A DNA stretch of 64,000 nt from Gentiana macrophylla (GCA_026214975.1 CM047813.1:28776797-28840796), one strand, 5' to 3'. Positions 1 through 11,576 are shown, counted from the first letter of the stretch. Made by a program: numbers and translations. Notes: a model not told the origin generated them from the letters alone.

Positions 1-2
1 GG

Positions 3-530
3 ATGAAAAGCACATCAGAGAATTGCATGGTGGTGACCACCCTTGTGGCCGGAGCCGTCTTTGCAGCAATGATACAAGTGCCCGGTGGCGTTAACAACGA
101 TGGAGACCCGAATTTCCTGGGAAAAATTCCATTTTCTGTGTTTACAATAGCAAATGGGCTGGCATTGTTTTCATCCTTGACTTCACTTTTGTTGTTCTTG
201 GCGATTCAGACATCACCGTATGCTGAAGATGATTTTGCTGGTTCACTTCCTCATAAGCTAATGGGAGGTCTTTTCATGCTCTTTTTCGCCATATCAGCTA
301 CTGTTGTTGCTTTTGCAGCTGCTCTTCAGATTGCTGTTTCCTCTCAGTTCAAATGGATTTACATCGTATCAGCGGTGTTTGGTTGGATCCCTCTCTACTT
401 TTTCGGAAGGTTTCAACTCCCTCTCTTCTGCGAAATGCTTCGATCAACGTTTCGAGGAAACATTGTCCTAGGCCAAACCCATCGCGAGCGTTGGTGGAAC
501 CGGCTTTTTCGGTTGAAGTCCTCAAGTTGA
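3..530 (+). CDS. PGG-domain (ACD6-like ankyrin) membrane protein, 3' end
   Basis: This is the C-terminal 175 residues of a larger protein; the upstream part lies outside the window, so the Met at position 3 is internal. The sequence reads VTTLVAGAVFAAMIQVPGG, the hallmark of the PGG domain. Hydrophobic segments follow at about residues 8-26, 45-68, 88-112 and 118-135, which gives the usual four membrane spans, and then a basic tail ending at TGA. In plants this domain closes ankyrin-repeat proteins of the ACD6/ITN1 type, which sit in membranes and act in defence and stress signalling. The ankyrin repeats would be upstream. The reading frame is clean with no breaks. The family is clear; the particular gene is not. 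Confidence 0.85.
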   Translation: MKSTSENCMVVTTLVAGAVFAAMIQVPGGVNNDGDPNFLGKIPFSVFTIANGLALFSSLTSLLLFLAIQTSPYAEDDFAGSLPHKLMGGLFMLFFAISATVVAFAAALQIAVSSQFKWIYIVSAVFGWIPLYFFGRFQLPLFCEMLRSTFRGNIVLGQTHRERWWNRLFRLKSSS

Positions 531-2141
531 AGTTGATTGTTTTGTGTGTTTGAGTGTGTTTTTGTATGTTTTCTCTGGATTATGTTTGATATCAATACGT
601 TAAAAAAGAGTTTGCTGAAATTCCTATACAACATAGTTATAATAAATATAGCATCATGTATCTTACTTGGACAAGATTTCAAGAGGTTTGATTCCACTTT
701 GATTGTGTCATTTTATGAACATCATAATGCTATTAATAAAGATGGGGTTGTTTTTTTTGTTTTTTTTTGTTTTTTTTTTTTTTTTTTTGAGTGGAGATGG
801 GGTTGTTGTTAAAGTTCAAGAAATAACAACAGAAACTTCAAGAACAAAGTTGTTAATTGGAAAAAAAAAAACGGTTCAATTTTGTTTTAACCAAAGGCTT
901 GCAGAGTAAAATGAATGAACACACTTTAGAATTGAGTTTATTTGTAGATTAATTATGGCGTCTCGTTTCCGGATACCGAGTTCTTATCCCGAAAAATGGT
1001 CCAGCACGTATAACATTAAACTGAAGTAACATTACACGTAAGTCTTACGTATATCTGTGACGTCCAAGTCCAAGATACCCAGTATTTCTCCGGGAAAAAT
1101 GTCCGTCACGCATATAATTAAAATTTAATCTGATTATAATTGTAAGCCTTACGTAGTCGGTTATTAGAACTCATAGCGGAAACGAAAAGATAGTGAGGAA
1201 CTAAACCGACTAACCCAAAGATCAAAAAGCAATACAAGCATCATTTAAAACATCATTCAATACATTTTACACAAAAACAAAAGGGATATTAACCATTTTC
1301 GCCCCTCATATTTCAGAGTTTTTTCAAAACTACCTCTTATGTTTGATTGTTACGATTTTCATCCTTATCCAAGTGATTTTGTTACACTTTCAAGACATAT
1401 AAGAAAGGCCCAACCCTAAGCCAAGCCTAAAAACACAAAACTACACAAAACTGGTTTTGACCCGCGCCACACCATTTTGGCCGGCACTAAAACTGACATA
1501 GCATTATGTTTTTGGTTTTGTTCAACTTTGGCGCGCGCTAAAACATTTTTGCCCGCGCCAAAAGTTCGAAAATTGTTCTAAAACCTGCAAATTTTCAGCA
1601 ATTTCAAGTACCAAAAGAAATCCAACCAATATACTTTGATTCTAACACAAAAGAAACATAAAACATGACCAAATTACTTGTCAAACGCTATAAAACAACA
1701 AAGGTTCAATATGAACACCCTCTTACGTTGATTTTGATGCCAAACCTCCCAACTAAAGATGCCAGCAAACAAAACTTGATGAAATTCAGCCAAACCTAAT
1801 TAAACACCATGAATTCTATACTTAATTTAACAACCCTTAAAGGCTACTACACAATCAAAGTTACGATTAAGATGATTCCAAACTCTTATTCCTACTGAAA
1901 ACTCAGCATTCCAAAAGAGGCGATTTCTCATACCTTCTCCGATTGGGAAAAAACTTGTATCAAAACGTTCCTTTACGGTGATTAAGTTTCTCTATTCTGT
2001 TTCGAAAGTTGGTGGCTAGATGGTGAGATAGGATGAAGATACCCTCTCCTCTATTTCTTAAGCAATTCAAACTTGGCAGGGTTTTGGAAGTTCTGAAAAT
2101 ACACAAACATAGTAGAGGGAAAGGTGGGAGTTTTTTTTTTA

Positions 2142-2172
<31 letters not shown>
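531..2172. other. intergenic, no gene recognised
   Basis: The 3' flank of the PGG gene includes a poly-T run near 750-788. From about 960 the sequence looks like repeat debris: a diverged tandem pair (971-1160) and GC-rich words such as GGCGCGCGC and CCCGCGCC at 1465-1560. These resemble the GC modules in the LTRs further along the window. I see no coding frame with family resemblance. A (TA)n run lies at about 2146-2172. Confidence 0.5.
971..1160. repeat. diverged tandem duplication, about 100 bp unit
   Basis: Two neighbouring blocks share the order GATACC(G/C)AG, then a CCC/CGGGAAAAATG word, a CACG(T/C)ATA word and a CTTACGTA ending. The first starts near 971 and the second near 1072. The copies have diverged and have small indels, so the unit is old. 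Confidence 0.5.
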
Positions 2173-2842
2173 CTACCTCCGTCCCAAAATATAGATGGCC
2201 ACCAAAAATAGTCAGTGTGATAGTGGTGGTCAATGGTCATAAAGTTTGGCATCTGAGGGAGAGATTTGATTTGTTTATGGAGGTGTGCGGCGATCATGTG
2301 CACACGGAGTGTCAAAATCATAGTAATGTATGGTGTTAGATATACTCTTGATGGCTTAGAGTAGTCTTTGTCAGACTTAAAGAATATATTGTTCACTTGT
2401 CATCCGTAAACTCCATTTGCTTAGATTTGGTGTATTTAGAGTGTCCTCGATCTAAAAGTGTCCTCGATCTAAGCAAATGGAGTTTACGGATGACAAGTGT
2501 ATAATATATTTTTTAAGTATGACAAAGACTAATCTAAGGCATCAAGAGTAAATATAACACCATACATTACTATGATTTTAACGCTCCGTGTGCACATGAT
2601 CGCCGCATTTATAGGTAGAAAAACTAGAGTAATTAAACTTGGTGTAAATTATGTTTGGCTTTGTAAGATCAAATAGTATATAATGACAAGAAAATGATAG
2701 AGTTACTTTCTTAAATCTATATCATTTTTATACCCAACATAATTTTATTGTTGTGAATGTTCCAAGTTTTCTTAATTGTTTTTACAAGTAAAAAATGAGT
2801 GGTGAGATGTGATAATGTAAAAATTGTGTAGAATTAAGGGAG
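2173..2842. mobile_element. Stowaway-like MITE candidate (right end degenerate)
   Basis: The left end after a TA is CTACCTCCGTCCCAAAATAT, which is the classic Stowaway terminal word. A matching but degenerate right end, AAGGGAG followed by TA, occurs at 2836-2844. The inside is unusual because it contains the 139-bp foldback arms listed separately. The right boundary is uncertain, because part of the interior (2604-2680) also occurs at 4678-4790. Confidence 0.45.
2287..2606. repeat. long inverted repeat (foldback), 139-bp arms
   Basis: The left arm 2287-2425 starts GCGGCGATCATGTGCACACG. The right arm 2468-2606 is its reverse complement, with about 10 mismatches in 139 positions and no gaps by eye. 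The 42-base loop contains a direct repeat of GTGTCCTCGATCTA (2441-2454 and 2459-2472). The transcript of either strand would form a long hairpin. A further partial copy of the outer part of the right arm lies at 4636-4690. Confidence 0.9.
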
Positions 2843-3322
2843 TAACTATCACTCCCTACAGTGACAAATACACCAAAAGACAGTTAGAAAAGAACATATT
2901 CCTTGCTTCTCTTCACATGAAATTTCTATGTCTGATATAGACATTTTATTCTCTCTTTAAAATAAAAATAAAAATACATATTTGATATAGACATTTGATT
3001 CTCTCTAGAAAAATAAAATAAGATTTGATTCGTAGGGATAAAATTGCTTGGAGTAGTGATAGTGTCATAACAAAATAGTTACAACTGAGTATCACAACAC
3101 ACTTTTACATGATTGATTATGATGTGAGACCTCTAGATTTCTATTGGTTCCATAAAAATGAATGGTGTAAAAATTTGTTGTGGACCTCTTGATTTCTATG
3201 GTTCGATAAAAATGCAATGGTGTAGATATTTATTGTGATAATTTGTTGTTTATATTTTGTTGTGAAACAAACATTTCTCAATTGCTTTTGCCCACCTTGC
3301 TTTAAATAAATCTTTACTTACA
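2562..3322. repeat. segmental duplication, copy 1 (promoter-like, no ORF)
   Basis: Blocks here recur in the same order at 4633-4930. They are the CATTACTATGATT and ATAGGTAG(A/C)AAAACTAGAG blocks near 2570-2630, the TTAGAAAAGAACATATTCCT block near 2885, and the CTTTTGCCCACC/TTTGCTTTAAATA block near 3287-3310. Copy 1 is longer, with extra sequence at about 2690-2866 and 3000-3280. It leads to no open frame, whereas copy 2 leads to the small gene at 5036. Confidence 0.7.
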
Positions 3323-4632
3323 TGCAAAATTCTTAATTCACATACATACAATAATTCTTTATTTCTTCATACCATCGTCAACCGTCACTGTGTCTTCATT
3401 TGTGTCCGTTACTGCATGTATAAATCTTAAGTGTCACTGCATATTTAATCAAATGTGTAACTGCATTCAATGTGTCATTGTATTCGTTATAACTATTGAA
3501 AAATAATTCGAATTTAATAAACTACGTCGGAAAAATGTCAAATGGGTTCTCAGAATACAATTTAATGGATGAAAAAAATATGAATTATGATTGATGCATC
3601 TTTGGTTGTCACTGCATTCGTTGTACAGATCAGTGTCATTGCATCCGTTGTATGTCACTGCATTCGTTATGAATTGTTGAAAAAGAATCCGAATTTCAGA
3701 AATTATGCCGAAAAATATCAAATGGGATATCATAATTTAAAAAAAAAAACGATTAAATATGAATTATGATGAAAAAATATAATGATTATAAATGTGTAGA
3801 TCAAAAGTTATAGATGATTGAAAAATTAAATAGAGAGAGAATAATATCTTTTTCTTAAGATTGTGGCCGTCTTTTCCACTCTACCTTCATCACGAATGTG
3901 CTTTTTAATCTTTAATAGAGATTTTGTTTTTTTAGGGGTAGAAGGCGCGAGAATGAAAAAAATTAATAAAAATATGCGGAAGGGACAAAAGTAACATTTT
4001 CATTATTATAAATGACAAAAATCATGATTATTCTTTAAAATTATTCTTACGTGTGTTAATGTTCTTTTGTTTTATGAAATGTTACTTTATATTTCTTTAT
4101 TCGCATTTATTCTTACGTATTTATTCTTACATAATTGTTAATTTTTGTCTTATTAAATTCTGATTCTTTTTCTATCCAGATTTTTGATAATTTTGTCATG
4201 CAGACAAAAATCTGTTTTTATATCATTTTATAGTACGTATTTCCTTCTAGCCCCTTCTCTCTCTATTCTTTTCTTTACCATACATTAAATTTTTTTTTCA
4301 CATGTTTCCTTCTAGCCCCTACTCATTGAAACGAAATGGAGAAGTATTATCCACACTACAACTGTTTTTTTTTTTTTTTGGACCATACATGCATTACTCC
4401 ACATATAATTCACAAGTATAACACACATTACAACTAATCCTTTTTTTTTTTACCATACATTACTATTCTTTTCCAATGAAACGGAATTACACATATAATG
4501 GGCAATTTTAACCTGCACTACAACCGCCACATATAATGGATAAGTATAACCCATGGCTGCAACCGTTGAGGCTGAAGCAAGGCGCCATGTCTTGGCGCCT
4601 TAACTTAAGTGAGAGGTAAATCCTCGTTGATT
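3323..4632. other. AT-rich intergenic stretch, no gene recognised
   Basis: The stretch is AT-rich with imperfect repeats of the words GTCACTGCAT and GCATTCGTT(G/A)TA between 3400 and 3680. There are also two C-rich words, CCTTCTAGCCCCT, near 4246 and 4309. No open frame here looks like a protein. Confidence 0.5.
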
Positions 4633-4930
4633 GACCATACATTACTATGATTATAACACTCCGTGTGCACATGATCGCCGCCTTTATAGGTAGCAAAACT
4701 AGAGAAATGTTTTATTTTCCGGAAGAAAAAGAGTAATTAAACTTGATGTAAATTATATTTCTTGTAAGATCAAATAGTAGATAGTGAAAAGTACACCAAA
4801 ACACGATTAGAAAAGAACATATTCCTTACTTATCTTCAGGAAAATTCCTATGTTTGATACAGACATTTGATTCTCTCTTTTAAAAATAAAAGAATTAATT
4901 TCTTTTGCCCACCTTTGCTTTAAATACTCG
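4633..4930 (+). promoter_or_regulatory. duplicated promoter region upstream of the small gene (copy 2)
   Basis: This is the compact copy of the duplication at 2562-3322. It ends with the TATA-like word CTTTAAATACTC at about 4919-4930, some 105 bases before the ATG at 5036. That is a normal plant spacing once a short leader is allowed for. A tract of AGCTAGCTATCTAGCTAG follows at about 4935-4953. Promoter function is inferred from position only. Confidence 0.45.
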
Positions 4931-5035
4931 AACAAGCTAGCTATCTAGCTAGATCATTCATCCATCTTCACATAAATTCAACAATTCATTCTTCCAGAAT
5001 AATATAACCCCTTGATTATATAGGCAGCCAAGAGA

Positions 5036-5284
5036 ATGCCAATATACTTTGATCCCTTTTCTTCCGACAAAGTGGAAACCAAGAACGATGTACCGAAGAT
5101 GAAGACGCGAAGAACGCCGCATCAGTTAAAGGAGGTGGAAGGGCCAGAGGCGAAGACACGAAGAACAACGCATCAGGTTAAGGAGGTTTCAGGATCAGCA
5201 GAAAGGAAATCGGCAGTTGCGGATTATTCAAAGCTACCATTGAAGTGGTGGAGGTCATTATTTGGAGGAGAGTCCGATAATTAA
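5036..5284 (+). CDS. small basic protein of unknown function, 82 residues
   Basis: The frame runs from ATG in the context AGAGAATGCC to TAA. I do not recognise a family. The protein is hydrophilic and basic, with an internal repeat: KTRRTPHQLKEV and then KTRRTTHQVKEV about 19 residues later. It ends in an aromatic-basic motif, LPLKWWRSLFGG, that could be a short helix or docking motif. There is no signal peptide and no membrane span. A TATA-like word and a plausible leader precede it, and AT-rich sequence follows. The internal repeat and the conserved-looking C-terminus favour a real small gene over chance, but transcription cannot be judged. Confidence 0.5.
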   Translation: MPIYFDPFSSDKVETKNDVPKMKTRRTPHQLKEVEGPEAKTRRTTHQVKEVSGSAERKSAVADYSKLPLKWWRSLFGGESDN

Positions 5285-5784
5285 CTAATAAAGTAGAAGG
5301 ATATGACCATGATTGAGGAATATTGTCTCTTCTGTACCGTATAGTATAACTAATAAATATAGATTGTACGTGAAGTGTATTAAGTAACAGAGTTTGCTAA
5401 TAATTAAGCATGTTCTAAATACTGATTTTATGAAGAAGCCATTGTTATGTTTTTTTTTTTTTAACAACAATATGAAATTTTATTAGATCTAGTAAGGCAC
5501 TAGACAAGATCCACCAAAGTCAAAAACAATACAACTTATGAATAAAATCACTGAACACAATCGAGCTACATAGTGTGATAATTAAAGGATTCTTTCTTGG
5601 CCAGGCCCCACTCAATGTACAAATTACTTTTCCTACCAGTTACCTATTCAAAACTTTTGATTTGGCATTCTTCAAACAGCTTGCCTTTTGGTTGTCTGAG
5701 ATTTGGATTTAAATACTAGCCAATTGCGTCTAGTCCAAAGTGTCCAAAGTGCCACTTTAACAATAGCATCTCAGGCGCTGTAAG

Positions 5785-6837
5785 TGGCGTAAAGTTCGAT
5801 TCGATTCGGCGTGTTATTTCGAAAAAGTTCGATTCGGGGCTCGGCTCGTATCATCAAGCGTAGAATAGGGCCTTGGAAATTGGTATTCGGACAAGCAGGC
5901 GAACGTGTTCGAACATGTTCGGCTCGTAGTTGCATGGTATTTTTGGACATGTTAGAGTGACCCCGATGGGGATTTATCCTCTAAAACTAATATAGAGAAT
6001 GCACCTTGCTTTAAAATTTCATGATGGCCAACCCAACTTTACTATCCCTAAATAAAACTAAGGCTCACCCTAAATATGAAGGGCCTGCTAACATGAACAG
6101 TCGCACCATTTATCTCTCTTTTTACCCAATAAATTAATTTCACACATCAATATCATTTATATAATAATGCGTTATGTATCGAGTAATGATACGGGAACAA
6201 CGGTAGTATCACAACGGTGATATACATCATTGAAAAACAAATTTATATATACTATTTATTCCATAAAAAAAATTAATCTGTCCAAATATTTATTTTTTTA
6301 TTTTGAACTCTTTTTGTGTACGGATACGACATCTTTTTATTTTTTTTACCGTTGTGCGACGTATTCAAATATCACTTTGTAAGCATAAAATATTTTTAAA
6401 GGGATGTATAGAGGTTCTTATTGGGTGAATTATTTTTGGGTGTTGAAAAAGTGTAACTGAAACGGAAAACGATGTGTTTGGAGGGTGTAATTGGGTGTAA
6501 CCATTGGGGTCACTCTTATGTTATATTTTGGAATAGGGCCTTGAACATTTTGGATATGTTATGTTATATTTTGGGACATGTAATGTATTATTTTGGTTTT
6601 GGACATGTATTTTTGAACTAGAATTATTTATTGGGTATTTTTGAATTTTCGGACCGAACATGTTCGAACTATTCGAACTGTTCGAGCCGAATAGTACCGA
6701 ATATTTTTCCCTTTTTTTTAAGTTCGAGCCGAACCGAATCCACGATATTTTAGGCTCGAAAATTTGAGCGAATCGAGTCTTGTATTCGAACATGTTGAGC
6801 CGAGCGAACTACTCCAGGGGTTCGATGCGGTTCGGCT
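5785..6837. mobile_element. GAGCCGAAC-rich repeat inserted in the LINE
   Basis: About 1 kb separates the two LINE parts. Both of its ends are rich in TTCGGCTCG/CGAGCCGAAC words: TTCGATTCGGGGCTCGGCTC near 5828 and TTCGAGCCGAACCGAATC near 6722. The word ATAGGGCCTTG recurs near 5866 and 6533. The element type is unclear: it could be a non-autonomous DNA element with subterminal repeats. Boundaries are set by where LINE coding sense stops (after QNES at about 6838) and resumes (about 5784). Confidence 0.5.
5955..6515. mobile_element. Tourist-like MITE (PIF/Harbinger type), 561 bp
   Basis: The terminal inverted repeats are GAGTGACCCCGATGG at the left and CCATTGGGGTCACTC at the right, one mismatch apart. 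The element is flanked by a 3-bp TTA duplication (5952-5954 and 6516-6518), the TSD size and type expected for PIF/Harbinger MITEs. The interior is AT-rich and non-coding. It sits inside the GAGCCGAAC repeat, so it is the youngest layer of a three-level nest. Confidence 0.8.
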
Positions 6838-6879
6838 CTCGTTCTGAGCATTAGCATCCCATAACCACCAATTCTCCTT

Positions 6880-8998
6880 TTGATCCACAGCAAGCGGATG
6901 AAGATGCAAGAGATCGTCAAAGCAATATTAGTTAGCGTAGGTAGCCTCCGTGAAGAGCCCTCACCACAAAAGGCGTTAATTTTTGAAGATATAGCATTAT
7001 TCCAAACCATGTACAATCTTGAGCTTGAGACTCATCCTCGGTCCATGAGAGAATCCGCTTTAGATATGCAACCGAGAATCTACCATTGGCGTGAAGACTC
7101 CAATATGGTTTATCCCGTGTTTCATCAATTAGAATGAAAGTAGAGACAATGTTAAGTAAATCAATAAATTCCCACATTCCCAACCCCTTAAATCCCTTCT
7201 CAATCCCACACCCACCCTCCGTGCCCCTCCTTTCTACAACAACACAATTCTTTGCACAAGCAAGGACATACAATCTAGGATACTTGATCCTCAAAGATTT
7301 CTCTCTAACCAAACATCCTTCGAGAAATTTTATAGTACCACCGTCACTAACTTCCACCTCAAAAGAATCTAAAAGCTTCACCCCCTTTTGCTCGATTCTA
7401 AAACTATTCTTAATGATACCCCTCCACGTTTTCCTCAGCCCTCACTAACCTCATCACTACAAAATCCTCCTTTCTCACCATACAAGCCAACAATGACACG
7501 CTTCCATAAAGAATTACTCTCACTTCAAATCTCCACCACTAACTTTCCGAGCAAAGCTTCATTTTGAACCCTTAGCCCCCAACCCAAGACCCCATGTTTT
7601 TGTGTTTAATGATAGTATTCCAAGATATCCAAGAAATTTTATCTCACCTTGCCCCCCACCCCAAAAAAATTAGCTCTCAATTGTTCTAGCATGCGTATCA
7701 CGGCATCGGGAGCATGGAAGCGAGAAATAGTACAACGGAAGACTACAAGAACCGCTTTTATCAAATTTAACACGCTTCTCAAAGGACAACAACCGAGATT
7801 TCCACCTGCAAGTTTATTCTTAACACGATTAATAACCGGTTGCTTAAGCGAAGCGCGATTCATATTTTCTCCCACAGGCAATCCAAGGTAGATGAAAGGC
7901 AAGGAACCCGTATTGCAACCAATAGAAGAAGCCCCAAACAATAACTCATTTTCATGCACATTAATCCCAAAAAGCTTACTTTTCCTCGTATTGATGTTCA
8001 ACCCGAGAAGTTAAGGCAAAAATTTTAAGATTCTACTCAAATTTTCAAGATTATCCTTATCCCAAGCACAAAAAAGATGGCATCATCCGCAAATTGTAAA
8101 TCGTCAAACTCACTTCGAATCATTAATATTAATACCTTTGAGTAACTTTTTTCCCACCGCCGTTTCGATCATAGCATTTAGAGATTCAGCAATAATCAAA
8201 AACAGAAAGGGGGAAAGAGGGTCACCTTGCCTTATGCCCCTTTCCATTCCAAATTCCTTTGTTGGGCTACCATTAATAAGAACTGAAACTGTGGCTGAGG
8301 AGACACACCCTTTAATCCACTTCCTTCAAACATCACCAAAGTTCATTTGGGCCATAATAGAGTCTAAAAGTTCCAATTCACGAGTCAAAAGCTTTTTGAA
8401 ATCCACTTAAAAATAAAGATTTACGTTTGTTTTTCTTCAAAAGGTCCACAACATCGTTGGCAACTAAAACTCCATCTAGAATCTGTCGGTGAAAAATATA
8501 AGCTGATTGTGAATCACCAATTAAGCCACCCAAAACTCTTTTAAGCCATTCTGCCAACATTTTTGAAACAATCTTATATATGGAACCAATAAGACTAATG
8601 GGACGGTACTCTCTGAAAGAAGTAGGATTAGAACTCTTGGGAATAAGCGTTATGATTGAAGAATTGCATCCTCGTTCAAAGCGTCCGGTCGAGCAAAATC
8701 TTGGATGAAATTCATCACATCATGCTTAACAAAATTCCATTGTGATTTGAAGAAACCAAATGAGAAACCATCAAGCCCAGAGCTTTGTCTCTCCCGCAAT
8801 TCCACACCGCCCTTTTAACCTCTTCCTCCGAAAATGGTTTTCAAGCCACGTCTTCATCGAGTCGAGAAATTTTCTGATTTTTGGAGACCGGAAGGTAGGT
8901 CTGGAACACACATTTTCACTAAAGAGACTTTTAAAATATCTCACAGCTTCCTCTTTGATAATCACAGGATCTTCCACCCACTTGCCATTAATCAACAT
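6880..8998 (-). pseudogene. LINE reverse transcriptase and zinc-binding C-terminus
   Basis: The minus strand shows SAYIFHRQILDGVLVANDVV and FQKAFDS (8378-8560), the fingers region and motif A of LINE reverse transcriptase. The catalytic FADD box reads DLQFADDAIFFV at about 8070-8105. PFIYLGLPVG follows near 7900, then the zinc-binding region with NGRFSVAYLKRIL (about 7100) and SSKINAF near 6990. The pieces lie in different frames, so the ORF is broken several times although the FADD residues survive. Confidence 0.8.
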
Positions 8999-9106
8999 AC
9001 CAGAGATCTTATTCTACTTTGTCTGCCTCTAACACAACTATGGAAAAATTTAGAATTGTCATCTCCTTCCTTTATCCATTTAACCCTAGATTTTTGTTTC
9101 AACATG

Positions 9107-10131
9107 TTATCCAACAACCTTGTCAGCCAATCTTTTCAAAGCTTTGACTCTGTCTTCAATTTCAACATCAGATAGATCTTTTCTTTCAACTAAGAGATCG
9201 AACCTTTCCACATCAGATTTTGCCTTCTCAACATTCTCTTTTAAATTCCCGAACACCTTTTTACTCCAATCTTTAAGATGATACTTAACTTTCTTCAACT
9301 TTTCCTTTATCACCCAGCCATGCTTACCAAACACATTGCCATCATTCCAAGCCTTTGCCACCACCCCATTAAACTCCTCATGTTGCATCCAGTAATTAAA
9401 AAATTTAAAAGGAGAAGGACCAAAATCCAGCCAATTCTGTTTAACAATAAGTGGACAGTGATCAGATAATCCTCTTTGCAAGGCAATTAATGAAGAATTT
9501 GGCCAAACCTCAAGGAAGTCCGGAGAGATAAGCACTCTATCAAGCCTACTTAGTTTGGTTCCATGTTTATTAACCCAAGTATATTTCCTGCCTTCCAATT
9601 TAAGATCGATGAGACCAGCATCAGAAATAAAATTCAATAACAAGACAGCATCTCTTTGAACAAACACAGGATCCTTTTTCTCTCATGTTGGAAACACAGA
9701 GAATTGAAATCACCCATAACACAAGAAATACCCGACCAATTTACAATGATAGCAAGGATGTTACTCCACATATTTTCTTTCCGAGTGTGACATTGCGGTG
9801 CATAGACATTAATAAAGAGGATAGGCTTTTCTATACCTGACCATTTTCCAGAAACACCCATAAATCCATCACCTTCCATCGTATTCTCCTTGTTGAACAC
9901 ATTTTTGTTCCAGATACAAACCATGCCACCGGAAGCACCATTGGAACCGACAAAGTGAAAGTCTGCATCCAACGAACCCCACAATGAGCATGCTTTATGC
10001 TTACTCAGATTACCCAACTTCGTCTCTTACAGTGCAATCAAATTGATCTTCTCTTTATTGATCAAGTTTCTTACCCACCTTTCCTTGTTACTACTACCCA
10101 ATCCTCTTATATTTAGAGTGATAATCTTCAT
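9107..10131 (-). pseudogene. LINE apurinic-like endonuclease domain
   Basis: On the minus strand from 10131 the frame reads NIRGLGSSNKERWVRNL, the start of a plant LINE endonuclease. An in-frame TAA at 10027-10029 replaces the glutamine codon expected in IALQETK. Further on come FINVYAP, MGDFN (near 9700), SRLDRVLIS and SDHCPLIV, the catalytic-loop motifs of the exonuclease-endonuclease-phosphatase fold. A frame change near 9660 separates two open stretches (9634-10017 and 9107-9667). It would nick target DNA to prime reverse transcription. This copy is dead. Confidence 0.85.
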
Positions 10132-10369
10132 GGAGAAAAAAAAAAACAACCGGACCACACCATGAAGAATTATGTTGTTTTTTGTTTTTTTTTCTCCGTA
10201 AGATATCTCTTGTGATTATGCGAAATTTAGTCTTGAGTATTATCGAGCATCAAAGATGGGGGCCTCTCTAACAAGATTTTCTGCATCCACTTGAAGCCGT
10301 TGTTATGTCTTTCCATGGATTGTATTGTTTACTCTTTGCGAACGTTGATGAATTAAAATTATAAATAGA

Positions 10370-10425
<56 letters not shown>

Positions 10426-11018
10426 TCACCTAGGCAACTTTTTCACTATTTACAGGAATGGCTTGTATGTGTTGTAAGCTTTGAAAGCTTCCAAACCCAG
10501 AGCGTCCCTATGTAATTAGGGTTTTAAGTCAAAATTCTGTTTTTTTAGGTTAAACTACGTGAATAGGGGTAGGAAATGATATATGTGTATTGATTTAGGT
10601 CTTATTAAAAAAAATTGAATTAAGTAAAATAAAAATATATCTAAAATATATACAATGATATAAATGTGGCGGGGCCTAAAAATGTAATTTTTAAGGAGGG
10701 TGTGGTCTTGTTGGCCCGTGCCAGAGACGCCCATTCCCGCCCATCGCTCCCACAAATAAATGGAACTTCTTATGATGAATTATGTTCGACCAAAAATGAA
10801 ATTTAGCAACGGTACATATATATAATGTGTAATAGCCCCATGACTTAGTTTCTGGAGCAGTTGGTTGAGTTATGGGTTCATTTAGCATCGTTTTTTAAGC
10901 GATTTCGATATACATCAATTGTTTTAAGTTTCGAATCTCTCTTGAAGGTAAGATCTAATATTTTAAGTAGTTGTTCTTGGTTTTCATCTTGGTAGGGTTG
11001 GATTAGCATAAGATTTAT
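10132..11018. other. intergenic, no gene recognised
   Basis: This stretch lies between the LINE 5' end and the copia LTR. It holds an A-rich tract at 10136-10145 and the (TA)n microsatellite at 10372-10423. No frame has protein resemblance. Confidence 0.5.
10372..10423. repeat. (TA)n microsatellite, about 26 units
   Basis: An uninterrupted TA dinucleotide run, directly visible. Confidence 0.95.
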
Positions 11019-11365
11019 GTTAGATTCGTTGTAAACCGTAGATCGAGTTTGTTACTGATAAAGAGGCCGAAGGAATGTTGAGTCTGATCAACCGATACAC
11101 TCTGTTGATAGTATGAAGACACACGACCTGTGACAAGTATGAAGACAGCGACTCTTTGAGTAATCTAGTGTAGTGTAATGAAAGCGGTTATTCGATTTAT
11201 AGTTTGTTGTAACCGCTTGTAACTTAATTACTTTAAGCGATTCATGATGTGTATGAAGTTATAAATACCCCATGATCACTACATTGTAAAATTAACTTGT
11301 AATTTTAGTTCATCAATAATAATTACGCATTTTAATTTCGGTTTATAATTCTATAAACTTCATCA
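11019..11365 (+). repeat. copia 5' LTR
   Basis: It starts TGTTAGATTCG and ends CATCA just before the primer-site-like TTGTATCGAGC. A TATA box, TATAAATA, is at 11260-11267, with AATAATAATTACG further downstream. Start, end, TATA and primer site are in the proper order for a plant copia LTR. Confidence 0.65.
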
Positions 11366-11576
11366 TTGTATCGAGCAAAAATTTGAGAATTTACGAATAT
11401 TTTCTGTGTTTTCTCTGAATTTCTTTGAAGAATCTTGAGAGTATTCTTCATCTTTTTCTGCGTTTTTCGGTTTCTTAAGAGTAAAGCGTAGCGTTTCCTT
11501 CATTTTTATCATTTCTTGATCATTTTTCCTTGATATATCATTGTTTTTTGATAAGAATTTGGAGTTCTTGATAGCC

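Larger units (their letters stand above)
5449..10131 (-). mobile_element. LINE (L1-type non-LTR retrotransposon), decayed and interrupted
   Basis: Read on the minus strand, the element starts near 10131 with the endonuclease ORF (MKIITLNIRGLG) and runs through reverse transcriptase to a C-terminal zinc-binding region. Its 3' end is at 5449, where a poly-A tail appears as a poly-T run on the plus strand (about 5449-5461). The coding part is broken by stops and frameshifts. It is split by an inserted repeat at about 5785-6837. The segment at 5462-5784 carries the last coding motif, TLWTRRNWLVF, and the 3' untranslated part. The order endonuclease, RT, zinc-binding, poly-A is that of plant L1 LINEs. 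Confidence 0.85.
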
